The notes: a model not told the origin generated them from the letters alone. 64,000 bases of DNA from Hanleya hanleyi (GCA_036873755.1 JAVTVY010018844.1:1-64000), one strand, 5' to 3'; shown: positions 37,201 to 44,934, counted from the stretch's first letter. Program-made: numbers and translations.

Positions 37201-38610
37201 CTTTCTGGATAGTAATATTCCAGTGGGACCTGCATATGGCGTATACATATCTCGCTTAGTAGCATTTGCTAGATCCTGTGTTAAATGTGACGATTTTAAT
37301 CAACGTCACAAAACATTGTTGCAGAAACTTATAAAACAGGGCTATTCCACCAAGCGCCTCCACTCAAAGTTTCTCAAATTTGGCGATACATATCGCATGC
37401 TGATAGCAAAATACGAACGTAGCGTACAAGATCTATGGCGCTACGTTTCGTAACTTGTGTCTAATTCCGCTTAACCCGGGGCTAGGGGCCGTATGAACCC
37501 ATGTACTTCAAGATCCTCATGGTACTCATATGAACATCATTCTTCAGATGACGACTTTGCAACGAATATTATGGATTAAGAATACTGATCAGCGATACGG
37601 ATTTGATATTTTGGAACATCATGATGTCTTGCCGGCATCATTGAAAACTGTTGACCGCTTCTGTCTTGCAGGAAGCAAGCCTATGTTTATGTATACTATG
37701 ATTGTCTTTTTGAATTTGGTGCTAACACTGTTATATGGAATATGGAATAGGTCTTTGGATTATGGACGCGGATATTCTCTAATGGACGACAGCGGAATTA
37801 TGGATGACGGACTAGACGCTTGTAATGATCCATAAAATACACATATGTTGAGAATCATTCAAAATGGGAAACATTTAATATACCACGGCAACAATAATTC
37901 CAAGCTCATAAAATCTAACATATGTCAAATCGTGAAATTTATTCAGCCTGGGTGCATATGAGTTTAGGATAACCTATATATAAAACATAGATGTGTGTAT
38001 ATACCTGTAGAACAAAGCCGTCCAATGTTGTCTTACTTATCTGACATGTTTTCTCGTCTCTTTCTTGGAACTGTAAATGTCCTTTTTCCAGAGTGGGTGG
38101 GTTATATACACTTGAGAAGGCGAAAAGAACCCTCTACAAAACGTCGATTTGGAGTTATATTGTTTTTCCATAAGAAAAATTGTTCTAATTTGTTCAGCTT
38201 CGACAATTCCATTCGAAGAATCCTACCTTGGCTACCTTATGTCATTGGTATATGGCATATTACGAAATGATCCCCATTATCAAAAGTTACCAAACTAGCT
38301 ACCGAAAACTTGTTGCTAACAATTCTTGGCTAGAGCTAGGTCTTACACTTACGTATACTGTACATGTTGTATGTTTCTTCCTTACTGGGTAAACAGGCAC
38401 CTGGTATTTGCCCCGAGCTCTGTGGATAAGTATACAGGAGTGAGTTTTCCCGGACTAGTCGATACTATGTTTGAGATAGAAAAAGCCAGTAACCCTGAGG
38501 AGAGATGGGACCAGGTCCGCCAGCATTACTCTGTTGTCGTGTTCACTATTCAATCTGCTGCTTCAACACTGCGCGATGTGACTACCTTCATGACGAAATA
38601 TCTGGACTGA
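10000..38610 (+). CDS. Glutamate carboxypeptidase II / NAALADase-like M28B metallopeptidase (gene 1), 18 exons
   Basis: Joining 10000-10253, 20954-21242, 21590-21715, 23940-24123, 24835-24919, 25344-25430, 25759-25844, 26655-26774, 26915-26997, 27590-27653, 28300-28367, 31245-31354, 31857-31947, 33860-33949, 34299-34467, 35552-35633, 36203-36295 and 38397-38610 gives 2295 nt: 764 codons and a stop, with GT/AG borders and matching phases throughout. The predicted product is a type II membrane protein: about 15 cytoplasmic residues, one helix (about 16-36), then PA-like apical, M28 zinc peptidase and C-terminal dimerisation domains. Zinc ligands and catalytic acid by family alignment are H379, D389, E426/E427, D455 and H561. 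Length is close to human FOLH1 (750). The arginine patch of mammalian GCPII is not conserved (G465, S542, T544), so NAAG or folate-glutamate cleavage should not be assumed; a NAALADL1-like peptidase is the alternative. Introns contain many transposons, most notably the LTR element in intron 1. Confidence 0.9.
11338..12874 (-). repeat. 3' LTR (left copy)
   Basis: 1537 bp, matching 19142-20677 along its whole length. It contains an internal direct repeat of about 80 nt near both ends (about 11369-11450 and 12662-12738), each with an AATAAA on the minus strand, separated by about 1.2 kb of AT-rich sequence. Confidence 0.95.
12875..12888 (-). other. Polypurine tract
   Basis: On the minus strand AGGAGGGAAGAG lies directly against the TGTGAG start of the 3' LTR, the position required for plus-strand priming. 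Confidence 0.8.
13425..13760 (-). pseudogene. Frameshifted C-terminal tail of Pol
   Basis: The −1/+1-shifted frame continues Pol with [18 protein letters not shown] and [19 protein letters not shown], a basic-proline tail usual at the end of Ty3/gypsy Pol proteins in animals. It is separated from the main frame by a single small indel near 13740-13765 and is not a gene of its own. Confidence 0.7.
13622..17899 (-). CDS. pol: LTR retrotransposon Pol polyprotein
   Basis: The frame is open for 1425 codons; the first codon listed here is TTG, so it marks the start of the open frame and not a proven start. Order along the protein: an incomplete MYND-type zinc finger (C3, C6, C12, C16, H24, C28); aspartic protease with LWDTGA (D79); RT with [11 protein letters not shown] and the YLDD box; RNase H (LHVDAS...); integrase with an HHCC-type finger and the DD35E acids (SIDFLH, HDQGKEF, GKAERFN); then a C-terminal chromatin/GPYF-like region. 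The final 40 residues are out of frame: the expected tail ([16 protein letters not shown]) is in another frame at 13425-13709, so one indel lies near 13740. Expression probably depends on reading through from gag, since both are in the same frame. Confidence 0.95.
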   Translation of the reverse strand: MQCKGCQSAVYCFYSCQAVHWKSHKPLCNAIQQIERKPALSLGKSSLSTQEQVKMTNLIGNKCKMLCSLNGVRTEVLWDTGAQVCLLPSHWVKSYLPESEVRPTSDLLGESNLNITAANGISIPFLGWIPVDFQLLNGGDEQLTVPFLVADIDDMSQPIVGYNVIEHYLDSAVKRDRGAMVKLIQSGLPTVEEQTLTAVVNLISGKSTDELGSVSTGRRSYKVPSGETVYLKCAARTKLDVSTEAVFEPSVERPWPDGLVVHETLLTLDRGSRVSVHVCVSNTTPHDLSLKSGCDLGTLHDVRSVIPVNSSTPSKPEVSQENKGENSELWHPSVDLTKSDLTAEQKKEVTQMLFEESQSFARDDHDIGCIPDLQLDIKLTDHQPVQQNYISVPHPLYQEVKDYLIDLIEKEWIRKSRSSYSSPMVCVRKKDGSLRLCIDYRKLNRKSAQSRQPIPRIQDALNSLGGKSWFSLLDQGKAYHQGFVKEECRHLTAFISPFGLFEWNRIPFGLSGAPGTFQAFMDETLGDLRDTICIPYLDDVLVFSDSFESHLEHTRKVLRRLREKGVKLKPQKCELFRRQIRYLGHLVSKDGYKMDPAEKEPVLKLKEKPPETVGELRQILGLLGYYRKYLSNFSRRAKGLYDLLKKKEEPNSKRRKKVTSSNQASSGQRIEWTGEHDQALSELIDDLLSEPVMAFPDFEKKFVLHVDASQKGLGAVLYQLQENGKLSVIAYGSRTLSPAEQKYHLHSGKLEFLALKWAISERFRDYLYYSPGFTVYSDNNPLTYILTTAKLDSTRHRWVAELSDFEFEIRYKPGKKNTDADGLSRMPLDIYQAMEEHSETVTPEVLQATVDNVNATATTENVLIASLTDDSSLLDDLEVSCKASLPTMTPQVIVKAQAEDSEIRQVLPWVGTGKRPPTRGRVQNSGNIMRELGKLQLNEDGILVRKCTLVGGKERTQIVLPKKFIPLVLKELHEDMGHLGAERVVALARDRFYWPRMARDIEYHVNKKCSCLKDRKPVLTTRAPLKPIVTSSPFELISIDFLHLEQSKGGFEYLLIVVDHFTRFAQAYPTKNKAGRTAAERIFNDFIPRFGFPGRILHDQGKEFENNLFHHLEKLSGVARSRTTPYHPQCNGKAERFNRTILGKMRTLPHQYKTNWKDHVNKLVHAYNCTQNDATGYSPFYLLFGRSPRLPIDLIFNLHDESNVQPREQYVQNWRQCMQQAYKLASETAGKSATKGKKCYDRRMRSTVLLPGDRVLVRNLTERGGPGKLRSWWEDKIHVVIKRNADDSPVYHVQAENGAGRIRVLHRNLLLPCDKLPLESVDKAALHGQKRQVKTTRVNQRRPVQSTEDFHPQSDSESDSDFEWHEWFAEPQAEPPSELNHRQQRSTQISNNRTYLMWMLVLNLRSRCKTLLCRTMAMLIVDLSG
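18038..19060 (-). CDS. gag: LTR retrotransposon Gag (capsid)
   Basis: 340 codons starting at an ATG about 80 nt inside the 5' LTR. The centre (about 105-285) has the pattern of Ty3-type capsid proteins: [20 protein letters not shown], then [14 protein letters not shown], then [17 protein letters not shown]. The C-terminus is charged and coiled-coil-like ([17 protein letters not shown]). Gag ends in UGA at 18040-18038. The next 30 or so codons in the same frame encode a cysteine-rich stretch with a C-x2-C-x4-H-x4-C knuckle ([14 protein letters not shown]), then a second UGA, then Pol. The reading frame is constant across all three parts. Confidence 0.85.
   Translation of the reverse strand: MVVEMDVLEIEYEIKGLLYQLPVEKLSLIIETMKIPKKPGDKTRHLLLKAIEKFITVYAADQEEGLDRLKSLLEATKGASVKADNGTQGQITPSSEGAAQPSVALNYKSYRKALKITGVINGADGISFANISRQIQAAESRNYTTREIVDAVTAAIHPSQNIGGYLEIKEDLTLPDLRKQLRWHFKEKSATDLYHELCGGSQGTKEDTLDFTWRMLDLGQKVLFASQEEESGLTYDPVLVRKMTLRSIYTGLREAAISQDLKELLEGTPSDEDLINALSSSVSAQEERQKKSAAPKKGKVNMAQTKPESDIVTEMVKELRAEVAALREEVSQKSQPGQRK
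19122..19141 (-). other. Candidate primer-binding site
   Basis: On the minus strand, three bases after the 5' LTR end, the sequence reads TGGCGAGCTTTGCCAGG. A start with TGG suits pairing with a tRNA 3' CCA, but I do not recognise the tRNA. Confidence 0.4.
19142..20677 (-). repeat. 5' LTR (right copy)
   Basis: 1536 bp; on the minus strand it starts TGTGAGATGATG and ends GGGCAACA. It shares the duplicated AATAAA-bearing block with the other LTR. Since the element is minus strand, this copy should hold its promoter. Confidence 0.95.
20954..21242 (+). CDS. Gene 1 exon 2
   Basis: The acceptor is tttttacag. The exon encodes the family motif HPHLAGTP and YDVLLSYPN, with N-glycosylation sequons such as NRS and NLT, and ends in phase 0 before GTAACC. 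It has the same length (289 nt) as exon 2 of gene 2. The intron before it, 10.7 kb, holds the LTR retrotransposon. Confidence 0.9.
21590..21715 (+). CDS. Gene 1 exon 3: start of PA-like domain
   Basis: The acceptor is tctttacag; 42 codons with [10 protein letters not shown], then [10 protein letters not shown] and FRGDK, with donor GTTAGC. Arg220 in FRGDK corresponds to the pocket Arg210 of human FOLH1. Confidence 0.9.
22240..23290 (+). pseudogene. Old, diverged PLE copy B in intron 3 of gene 1
   Basis: Pieces align in order with the PLE RT: tgtggatactgggaacaatc (ECMWILKNSK region) at 22263, a SFTN-YID-like stretch at 22580-22610, a [18 protein letters not shown] stretch at 22757, and [18 protein letters not shown] at 22811-22870. 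Frames are broken repeatedly. The 3' segment (about 22980-23290) is recognisable only by short matches such as cattggaaactgttg. It is the most diverged RT copy here. Confidence 0.6.
23291..23939. other. Intronic sequence without recognised content
   Basis: AT-rich end of gene 1 intron 3. No domain, RNA gene or repeat was recognised. Similar featureless intronic stretches occur at 24195-24830, 25900-26640 and 30650-31240. A 12-base C run lies at 24183-24194. Confidence 0.5.
23940..24123 (+). CDS. Gene 1 exon 4: apical/PA domain
   Basis: The acceptor is gccattcag. The exon encodes [11 protein letters not shown] and [12 protein letters not shown], then GDPATPGYP, strong family motifs; donor GTGAGT, phase 1. 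The position of human Asn257 is Ser268 here. Confidence 0.9.
24835..24919 (+). CDS. Gene 1 exon 5
   Basis: The acceptor is atttatag. The exon encodes [20 protein letters not shown], the IP-HPIGY motif of the family; donor GTGAGT, phase 2. Confidence 0.85.
25344..25430 (+). CDS. Gene 1 exon 6
   Basis: The acceptor is cgaacag. The exon encodes [14 protein letters not shown], equivalent to the G-G--P---WRG-L family motif; donor GTGAGT, phase 2. Confidence 0.8.
25759..25844 (+). CDS. Gene 1 exon 7
   Basis: The acceptor is gtccccag; the closer cag five bases downstream would break the frame. The exon encodes VKLHVATE and [15 protein letters not shown], the start of the peptidase core; donor GTAGGT, phase 1. 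Confidence 0.85.
26655..26774 (+). CDS. Gene 1 exon 8: zinc ligands H379 and D389
   Basis: The acceptor is tctttgcag. The exon encodes [19 protein letters not shown], containing the first His ligand and the bridging Asp of the di-zinc site; donor GTATTG, phase 1. Confidence 0.95.
26915..26997 (+). CDS. Gene 1 exon 9: catalytic Glu and zinc Glu
   Basis: The acceptor is attatttag. The exon encodes GWRPRRTI and [15 protein letters not shown]; the adjacent pair E426-E427 are the general base and zinc ligand. Donor GTGGGT, phase 0. Confidence 0.95.
27085..27490 (+). mobile_element. Old PLE 3' segment in intron 9
   Basis: The sequence gtgaacat, then cggaacgtgactgagatac, then a gacttcatt stretch and ttgttgatcgtttctctttc, then cctgtatggagtttgtgat follows the order of the PLE 3' segment. 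The 7-bp hairpin is decayed in its 5' arm. The element is in the same orientation as gene 1. Confidence 0.5.
27590..27653 (+). CDS. Gene 1 exon 10: zinc ligand D455
   Basis: The acceptor is atatttcag. The exon encodes [14 protein letters not shown]; Asp in NVDI aligns with the third zinc ligand (human D453). Donor GTATGT, phase 1. Confidence 0.9.
27690..27890 (+). mobile_element. Old PLE 3' segment piece in intron 10
   Basis: tggaaactgttgacccgttc, then tctcttgcaggaaagagaaa, then a gttgatgtggacattctttt stretch and a terminal gaatgtcgg match the later half of the PLE 3' segment, diverged. Next to it is a short (TA)n run at 27958-27974. Confidence 0.5.
28300..28367 (+). CDS. Gene 1 exon 11
   Basis: The acceptor is cttcatcag. 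The exon encodes [16 protein letters not shown]. The expected arginine of the substrate patch (human R463) is Gly465 here. Donor GTAAGT, phase 0. Confidence 0.85.
28995..29368 (+). mobile_element. Solo PLE 3' segment in intron 11
   Basis: This is a near-complete copy of the 3' segment without any RT: it starts in gctaggggccgtatgagccc, has the hairpin at 29048-29070 (one G-U pair), the acceptor-like cttctctcttgcaggaaac, and ends gacgtttgtaatt. The small open frame 29144-29338 is shared by the other copies and may only reflect their common origin. Confidence 0.8.
29400..29535 (-). mobile_element. PLE-related 3' segment, subfamily 3
   Basis: On the minus strand it reads cgatgctaggggccgtgtgg, then a cacatgaac stretch, then a perfect 7-bp hairpin (caggtac / gtacctg, loop aataaaagt, 29446-29468) and gagatac. 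It resembles subfamily 1 in order but differs in sequence, including both arms of the stem. Confidence 0.6.
29800..30070 (+). pseudogene. Short PLE RT remnant
   Basis: ctgttccttctc, then ccaaacgctatt, then gacgatctccttgttttgg and aataacg follow the order of the [15 protein letters not shown] segment with small indels. The remainder to 30070 shows no clear match. Confidence 0.35.
30240..30640 (+). mobile_element. PLE-related repeat, subfamily 2
   Basis: This matches the reverse complement of 41450-41870 and 55770-56225: cgtacgacgtcggacattgc, then ttgcatttaccaggtttatc, then catcagatgtcctcgatgct, then tctaattccgctttagccgg and ggggccgtgtggac. The hairpin region is deleted here. Confidence 0.6.
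31245..31354 (+). CDS. Gene 1 exon 12
   Basis: The acceptor is tttatttcag. The exon encodes [20 protein letters not shown] and KKHTGMP; donor GTATGT, phase 2. The preceding 2.9-kb intron is filled with PLE fragments. Confidence 0.85.
31857..31947 (+). CDS. Gene 1 exon 13: substrate-pocket segment
   Basis: The acceptor is aatttcag. The exon encodes [13 protein letters not shown] and the segment MSCTYTYDR, which replaces the R-A-R of human GCPII (R534/R536 become S542/T544; N519 becomes S527). Donor GTAAGG, phase 0. Confidence 0.9.
32815..33683 (+). mobile_element. PLE copy D in intron 13
   Basis: It is 5'-truncated inside the YIDD box (first recognisable codons [10 protein letters not shown] at 32815) and then open to the RT C-terminus at 33276, followed by a full 3' segment ending gacgcttgtaatt. 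The hairpin is at 33358-33380. The open frame listed upstream to 32614 is host sequence fused by chance. Confidence 0.85.
33860..33949 (+). CDS. Gene 1 exon 14: zinc ligand H561
   Basis: The acceptor is tttccacag. The exon encodes [11 protein letters not shown], containing the last zinc ligand, then NFVDPDF; donor GTAAAT, phase 0. The previous intron contains PLE copy D. Confidence 0.9.
34299..34467 (+). CDS. Gene 1 exon 15: start of dimerisation domain
   Basis: The acceptor is gttcttctag. The exon encodes [20 protein letters not shown] then NVSDYA, the family LA-S---PF--DYA motif; donor GTAAGA, phase 1. Confidence 0.9.
34756..35255. repeat. 50-bp minisatellite, about 10 units, in intron 15
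   Basis: The unit is gtctccacaggagacacaat followed by ggtgacaaccaaactgaggt and gcattgcctc (50 nt). Edge units are more diverged. Overlapping pseudo-ORFs on both strands (34849-35314) come from the repeat. Confidence 0.85.
35552..35633 (+). CDS. Gene 1 exon 16
   Basis: The acceptor is ccatttcag. The exon encodes [20 protein letters not shown], helical C-terminal domain; donor GTAAGT, phase 2. The preceding intron contains the 50-bp minisatellite. Confidence 0.85.
36203..36295 (+). CDS. Gene 1 exon 17
   Basis: The acceptor is tgtctttcag. The exon encodes [12 protein letters not shown] and GLPGRPLF, a strongly conserved family motif; donor GTGAGA, phase 2. The following intron contains PLE copy E. 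Confidence 0.9.
36558..37829 (+). mobile_element. PLE copy E in intron 17
   Basis: It starts near the TLYT region (frameshifted) and runs through the RT to the 3' terminus cgcttgtaat at 37829. The RT has [20 protein letters not shown] and an intact RYIDDLL box. A one-base deletion at about 37167 breaks the frame before the DKRDDYN motif. The 3' segment lacks about 30 nt including the hairpin (after 37530). Confidence 0.85.
38397..38610 (+). CDS. Gene 1 exon 18: C-terminus and stop
   Basis: The acceptor is gtaaacag. The exon encodes [19 protein letters not shown], including K705-Y706 that match the pocket residues K699-Y700 of human FOLH1, then a helical tail ending at TGA 38608-38610. The 38-bp AATAAA-bearing repeat starts 25 nt later. 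Confidence 0.95.
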
Positions 38611-38634
38611 ATTTACATTCAAGTTTTTATGTTT

Positions 38635-39508
38635 AATAAGGGATGTGAATCCACATGCTGATTAATCACTTTAATAAAGGATGTGAATCCACATGCTGAT
38701 TACTCACTTTAATAAGGGATGTGAATCCACATGCTGATTACTCACTTTAATAAAGGATGTGAATCCACATGCTGATTACTCACTTTAATAAAGGATGTGA
38801 ATCCACATGCTGATTACTCACTTTAATAAAGGATGTGAATCCACATGCTGATTACTCACTTTAATAAAGGATGTGAATCCACATGCTGATTACTCACTTT
38901 AATAAAGGATGTGAATTCACATGCTGATTACTCACTTTAATAAAGGATGTGAAACCACATGCTGATTACTCACTTTAATAAAGGATGTGAATCCACATGC
39001 TGATTACTCACTTTAATAAAGGATGTGAATCCACATGCTGATTACTCAGTTTAATAAAGAATGTGAAACCACATGCTGATTACTCACTTTAATAAAGGAT
39101 GTGAATCCACATGCTGATTACTCACTTTAATAAAGGATGTGAAACCACATGCTGATTACTCACTTTAATAAAGGATGTGAAACCACATGCTGATTACTCA
39201 CTTTAATAAAGGATGTGAATCCACATGCTGATTACTCACTTTAATAAAGGATGAGAAACCACATGCTGATTACTCACTTTAATAAAGGATGTGAATCCAC
39301 ATGCTGATTACTCACTTTAATAAAGGATGTGAATCCACATGCTGATTACTCACTTTAATAAAGGATGTGAAACCACATGCTGATTACTCACTTTAATAAA
39401 GGATGTGAATCCACATGCTGATTACTCACTTTAATAAAGGATGTGAAACCACATGCTGATTACTCACTTTAATAAAGGATGTGAATCCAGATGCTGATTA
39501 CTCACTTT
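38635..39508 (+). repeat. 38-bp minisatellite, exactly 23 units, AATAAA in almost every unit
   Basis: The unit is aataaaggatgtgaatccac followed by atgctgattactcacttt (38 nt); 23 units fill 874 bp with no length variation. Two alternating types differ at gaatcc/gaaacc. Units 1 and 3 have AATAAG instead of AATAAA. Each unit has a small inverted motif (atgtg/cacat). The array starts 25 nt after the gene 1 stop, so it lies in or forms the 3' UTR. Confidence 0.95.
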
Positions 39509-40139
39509 AAGATCAATGTCGCCGGATTGACTCAATCTCACCTTACTTTTACAAAATTTCTAAGAAATTCTCCTCATCCCTGAAGAAGGGAAGAACGTCT
39601 CAGCCAAAAAAGACATCCTCCCACCATTGCCACCCCTCGAAGGGAAAATCCAAGTGAAATTCAGTGAAAAAACAGTCCTGTGTTTGAAGAAAGGGAAAAG
39701 AGGCGTCTACTCCTACCTACCTGCGAAGTTGAATATCTTAAGTGTTGTCGTTTTGCGGGTGGAGGGTGTTCCTTGGGTGCGAAGGACCCCCTTCCGCGCC
39801 AAACCGTATATGTTGTGTTCATTTGTTGGGCATCGAGTAATGGGTTCTCTAATAAGTAATCATAGGAAACGACCCTCTCTCAGAAAATGCTGGCGACGTA
39901 GTAAACAATAAACGCCCATTGATAAGACTTCCTTCTGAGCGGGGAACAATTAATATGGAAGGCACATATATCCCTGATTGTAACAGCGGCTACTATTCAG
40001 TACACCGTATATGGATTTAAAATCTGTACATACTAATGTTGATGCCTGAATAAAAACTCGAGTGCGACACGATATTGAAGATCCAGGCACGCTAGAAATT
40101 ACAGAAGCTGTTTCAAAAATAAACATTTAATCAGTAAAG
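39509..40139. other. Unassigned segment downstream of the array
   Basis: An open frame at 39627-39911 (+) encodes 94 basic residues with no domain I recognise. The first 150 nt after the array are less AT-rich than the surroundings. Nothing else is identifiable. Confidence 0.3.
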
Positions 40140-40385
40140 CATAACATATATAGGTGGTGGGAAAAGATGCCGGCGCACTGACAAGAAGTTCATTTGACCC
40201 CACAGGCCAACATTCTGACTACATATCTAAAAACATCACAAGAATATAAAAAATATCCCAGTGATGATTTGTATCCCAGCCACGCTTTCACTGCAACCGT
40301 TCATGTGGACATCTTGGATGGTATGACCACACGTCCCCTAGCACCGACTTGAGGGCAGCAAAAACAAATATCCAAGAGTAATAAT
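40140..40385 (-). mobile_element. PLE-related 3' segment, subfamily 4
   Basis: On the minus strand it reads tcggtgctaggggacgtgtg, then cacatgaac, then a hairpin of 7 pairs (four of them G-U) at 40277-40299, then gggatac. It matches part of 54670-54800 (+). Confidence 0.5.
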
Positions 40386-40405
40386 AGTGAAATTCACTAT
40401 ATGTT

Positions 40406-40642
40406 ATGAAATGCGATGCTTTCCAGCACATTAATGACTTAATATTATTACCAGACCGTAATACCAGGTCGGTCAAGGAATTTAAACCAACTGCACATAT
40501 GCTACTACCCTGCACTAGAGTAATTGGCTATGCCAGGAACTGGAGTGAGGTGATGTTCAAGGAAGCGATTGCCATAAAAGAAAAAAGTCCTGACTTCAAT
40601 CATGGTTTGAAAGCATCTAAAGAATTGATTGTGTTCAAATAA
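40406..40642 (+). pseudogene. C-terminal tail of a GIY-YIG-type PLE endonuclease (remnant)
   Basis: The last part of this 78-codon frame, YARNWSEVMFKEAIAIKEK then LNHGLKAS-like FNHGLKASKELIVF, resembles the tail that follows the GIY-YIG nuclease in endonuclease-bearing PLEs. The GIY-YIG core itself is not visible upstream. The next 250 nt, ending with cctgacgatggcataacc near 40828, may be its 3' end. Assignment is from memory of the family. Confidence 0.45.
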
Positions 40643-41439
40643 GTTCAAGTCATTGTTTATAGAATCTTTGTCTCAATCATAGCTTGATATCATGTAAAGA
40701 ATTGTGTTCGGTTTTCTTGCTTTGTAAAACTGCTCGCTATCCATTGTATATAGAATGTTCGGCTTGGACGGTTAACTGTATTCACCCTGTATATATACAC
40801 TTGTACTATTGCTACCTGTATATTCCTGACGATGGCATAACCTTTACCGAAATATAGAATATCACAATGACTTCCCTTTTCGGAGTTACTTTCATTCTAG
40901 TTTATATGATGTAATAGCCCTGGCAAGTCATCTGATGGAAAGTGATGAACTGTATGAATGTTTCTCAAAAACGGCCCAAACGGGAAAAAGATTAGTTCTT
41001 ATTCAGAAAACATGTCTGTGAGGCCCAACGCCAACCAAGCGCTTCATTTCTCACCATGTTAACCAAAGTCACAAATGATCACAGGTTCCATCTGTTGACG
41101 GGATACTGTATGTGGAAGTAATCTCCATCCAACTCCACGATTTGATTTGAACAGAAATAAATCTGAGAGGCAATGTGAGAAAGCAAATCGGAGTTTTATA
41201 TAAATCATCAATTAACGATCACCACATAATAGCATTGCTGGAAGATATTGGATGAAGAACACTGAGCCATGTTTTAATGATGGGAGAATTTCATTATCCG
41301 GATATAGACTGGAGCCACAGTACATCGGTGGCAGAAACAAGCCACCCTTGTACCACAATTCACCCTAGTACCACAATCCAACCTAGTGCCACAATCAATC
41401 CTAGTTGATATTCTATAGAAGTATCAAGATTGCAGCGAT

Positions 41440-41870
41440 ATGTAAGAGGTGGGAAAATTTGACGACGTCTGGCGACTTAAAGCAACTATATGACTCCACA
41501 AGAAAGCTTCTCAAGACATCTCGCATTCAGATCCGAAATACGGTGGATTCTCGGAAGTAGCCTTAGTATCTCAGCCGCACTTTTATTGCAGCTGTTCATC
41601 TGGAGACTATGAAGTATGGACACGGCCCTAGCACCGACTTAAGCGGAATTAGATACGCTAGCTCGGGAGCTGTGATGACAGATCAGTTCAAACAAATAAC
41701 TCATCTGATGTTAATGGATGAGCGTCGAGGACATCTGATGGAGTAAACTCAACATGGGATAAACCTGGTAAATGCAAGAATATCCAGAGAAACTAACCTC
41801 TAATGCCCGACGTCATACGGCTTAAATTTCTCACCAAAACAATAAATTTCCCGCCAAAACAATAAACCTA
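41440..41870 (-). mobile_element. PLE-related repeat, subfamily 2
   Basis: Matches 55770-56225 (same strand) and 30240-30640 (opposite strand). The hairpin is at 41572-41594 (stem cagctgc / gcggctg in the minus-strand sense, one G-U pair). A second partial copy of the same family follows at about 41871-42070. Confidence 0.65.
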
Positions 41871-42344
41871 TATATATTTGTCGAATGACATGTACAGAGG
41901 GCGGGTTTCAGAGACAGTCCGCCAACAGAATCCTACAATATACAGGTAATAAATTAGAGCGAAGAGGTGGGAAAATGAACGACGCATGGTGACTAAAAGC
42001 AACCATATGACTCCACATGAATACTTCCCTCGGCATCTCTCATTCAGACCCGAGCTAAGGATGTATTCCCAGACGTAGCCTACAGAGCAAACGAAATCAC
42101 TAGGAAACGCCAAATATTCTGTGACAAACTTATAACTTAGAATGACCTATAGCCAACGAATAATTAATGGTAAGTCACTTAGATCGCCTGCAACTACAAG
42201 GAATCATAAATGTGTGCTACGTTTCAAATGGAATTGGTATTAGATGAACAGTGATCGTAAGCGGACGAATAGCAATCCCAAACGACATCTTGTGACAAAG
42301 CAATCGCATACTAAATTTGACAGATGCGATGTTATAAAAGCTGC

Positions 42345-42905
42345 CATAGATCCTGTGTTAAATGTGACAGTTTTAATCAACGTCACAAAACATTATTGCA
42401 GAAACTTGTAAAACAGGGCTATATCCTTACGCGCCTCCACTCGAATTTTCTCAAGTTTGGCGATACATATCGCATGCTGATAGCAAAATACGAGTGTAGC
42501 GTGCAAGATCTATGGCGGTACGTTTCGTAACTTGTGTCTAATTTCGCTTAGCCCGGGGCTAGGGACCGTATGAACCTATGTATTTCAAGATCTTCATGGT
42601 GTTCATATCAATAGACGCAATCAAAGCGTGACTGAGATATATCATACTCTAGATAACGACTTTACAACGCATACTAGTATCATATTGATTAAGAATACTG
42701 ATCAGCGATACGGATTTCATATCTTTGGAACATGATGATGTCTTGCTGGCATCATTGAAGACTGTTGACCTCTTCTGTCTTGTGGGAAATTGGCCCAGTT
42801 TTATGTATACCATGATTTATCCTTTTAATTTGATGCTGATGTTATTATAGGAATTAGGTCTTTAGACGAAGTTGTATTGTTCTCTCAATATTATGTATAG
42901 TTTTT
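42345..42905 (+). mobile_element. PLE copy F, strongly 5'-truncated
   Basis: It begins at RSCVKCDSFNQRHK and runs to the RT C-terminus at 42530, then the 3' segment with several substitutions and a degenerated hairpin near 42608. Its end abuts the truncated minus-strand LINE at about 42906. Confidence 0.75.
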
Positions 42906-43560
42906 TCCGCTGCACGATATGTTGAAATCATCTACAAATAATGAACCATCAATTGATTTATTCAAAACTGCCGCTAAGCTGTTGATATTGATACTAAACA
43001 GAGTAGTAGACAAAATACTACATTGTGGGACCCCTTGATCTGTATCGAAATGATTAGACATGATTATACCCAGGCGAACTTGAAATTATCTATCATTCAG
43101 AAAGTTGGATATAAAAATGGGTAAACGGCCTTTCAATCCCATAGTATGAAGGTCTTTTAGAATGCCGTATTTCCAAGTAGTATCATAGGCTTTTTCTTAA
43201 TCCAAAAAAACAAACAAAAAAACACAAGTTCATTCTTTGCGAAAGCATGCTTGACATAGGAATCCAATCTAACTAAATGGTCAATGGTACTTCTACGAGT
43301 ATTTTCACGGAAACCAGCTTGAATATCAGTATAAGTTTCCTTTCGATTTCAAGGTACCAAACAAGGCGATCATATATCATGCGTTCTATTGGTTTACAAA
43401 CACAGTCAGTGAAATTGAAGGATAATTACCGGGGTCTGTATGGTTACCACCAGGTTGTGGGACTGGTATAAAAATGGCATTATGCCATGACGATGAAAGT
43501 CTTCTGTCACCCAAAGTCTGTTAAATATGAAGAACAGGGTTTGTAGAGAAGATTCCGGCA
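42906..43560 (-). pseudogene. LINE ORF2 reverse transcriptase fragment
   Basis: On the minus strand, broken frames encode NHTDPGNYPSISLT, LVWYLEIERK, then DQGVPQCSILSTTLFSI and SLFVDDFNI, the RT order. Degenerate and cut off right after the DD box. Confidence 0.65.
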
Positions 43561-43830
43561 GATGTTTTAAAGGCCGATAAGAAATTTAGGTACATAATTT
43601 TCTGACATTTGTTTCGCCTATCTTGTTTGCAATTTATACTCTGGTAGTTATCACCTGATTTCCATCATTGAGATGATGAACACTGGACTTTAACGAACAC
43701 TGGGCTTCTACCTTTAATTCTTTGAATCATGATCCAGATTTGTGTTATAGGAGTATGTGTATTGATTTTAGAAACATAATTTTTCCAATAATCACTTTAG
43801 TTCTGTTTCGTGGTTTCATGAGCTTTAGCT

Positions 43831-44320
43831 CTAGTAACTCTGAGATCTGAACTCTGAGTAACAAAGGTCAACATGAACAGACCAAGTCAATTCTCCGAAT
43901 ATAGGAATGTCGCAAAGTGAGATTTCTGAGTAGGTTCCATGAGCTGAGGACAAATGTGTATAAGAACCATCATTAAAAATACATATAGAATTATTTGATA
44001 TAGAATCTTCAAGAATTGTTCCTTCACAGTTCTCTTCAGTATACCAAAAGTTACTACGGCCGTTAAAATCAACCATCAATAAACAAGGTTTAGGGAGTGA
44101 GTGATCGTAAAGATTCTGAAGTTCTCTAAGACAAAGACCCCCATTAGAAAATACGTACACCGTGCATAATGTGAATACAGAATTCAAAGTTACACGAATT
44201 GCAACAGCTTGTAGATGCGTCTTCAAATCAATTTTAACAAGAATCGAAGAGCCGTCTGTAGCCTTTCCATACCCTTCCAAATCATAGGACTGATTAACAT
44301 TTGTATTGCCGTGAATTAAA
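43831..44320 (-). pseudogene. LINE ORF2 endonuclease domain (AP-endonuclease type)
   Basis: The 149-codon open stretch has LQAVAIRVTL, then PKPCLLMVDFNGRSNFW (the GDFN motif with G changed to V), then THLSSAHGTYSEISLCD. The N-terminal 35 codons are on the other side of the PLE insertion, at about 44602-44722. Confidence 0.7.
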
Positions 44321-44335
44321 TTGATTTACATCTGC

Positions 44336-44601
44336 GAATATTATGGATTAAAAATACCGATCAGCGATACGGATTTGATATTTTTGGAACATCATGATGT
44401 CTTGCCGGCATCATCGAAAACTGTTGACCGCTTCTCTCTTGCAGGAAACAAGCCTATGTTTATGTATAGTATGGTTGCCTTTTTGAATTTGGTGCTAATA
44501 CTGTTATATGGAATATGGAATAGGGCTTTGGATTATGGACGCGAATATTCTCTAATGGACGACGGCTGAATTATGAATGCCGGACCAGACGCTTGTAATC
44601 T
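44336..44601 (+). mobile_element. PLE 3' segment nested in the LINE
   Basis: Matches the terminal 265 nt of the 3' segment (from cgaatattatggatta to gacgcttgtaat). LINE endonuclease sequence is found on both sides, so the PLE fragment came later than the LINE. No clear target duplication is visible. Confidence 0.8.
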
Positions 44602-44934
44602 ATGAGAAAACTTTCATTCAAAAAGAGAGCTGAGGGCTTATTATCCTGAGTTAACAGCTGAAGCTCATTTAAATTTGGCCAAACTCCATTGTTCCATTGA
44701 AGGAGGGTTGGAGACTGAGCCATTTTAATCTATGTAAAGAAATAACACAGACTAGGAAATAGAGTGCCAACTTAACCATTACGGATGTTTAATTAAAGGT
44801 CTTCTCCTCTGGTTTTTCTGATCTTTTTTTCTGCTCTTTTTGCAACTGTTGTCTTTATTGCCATAAATTTCTTGTTCTCTCTTTAGCGCACATTTCTTTT
44901 TCGACCTCTAATTTAAGGAAGTCTTGCCGGGTCG

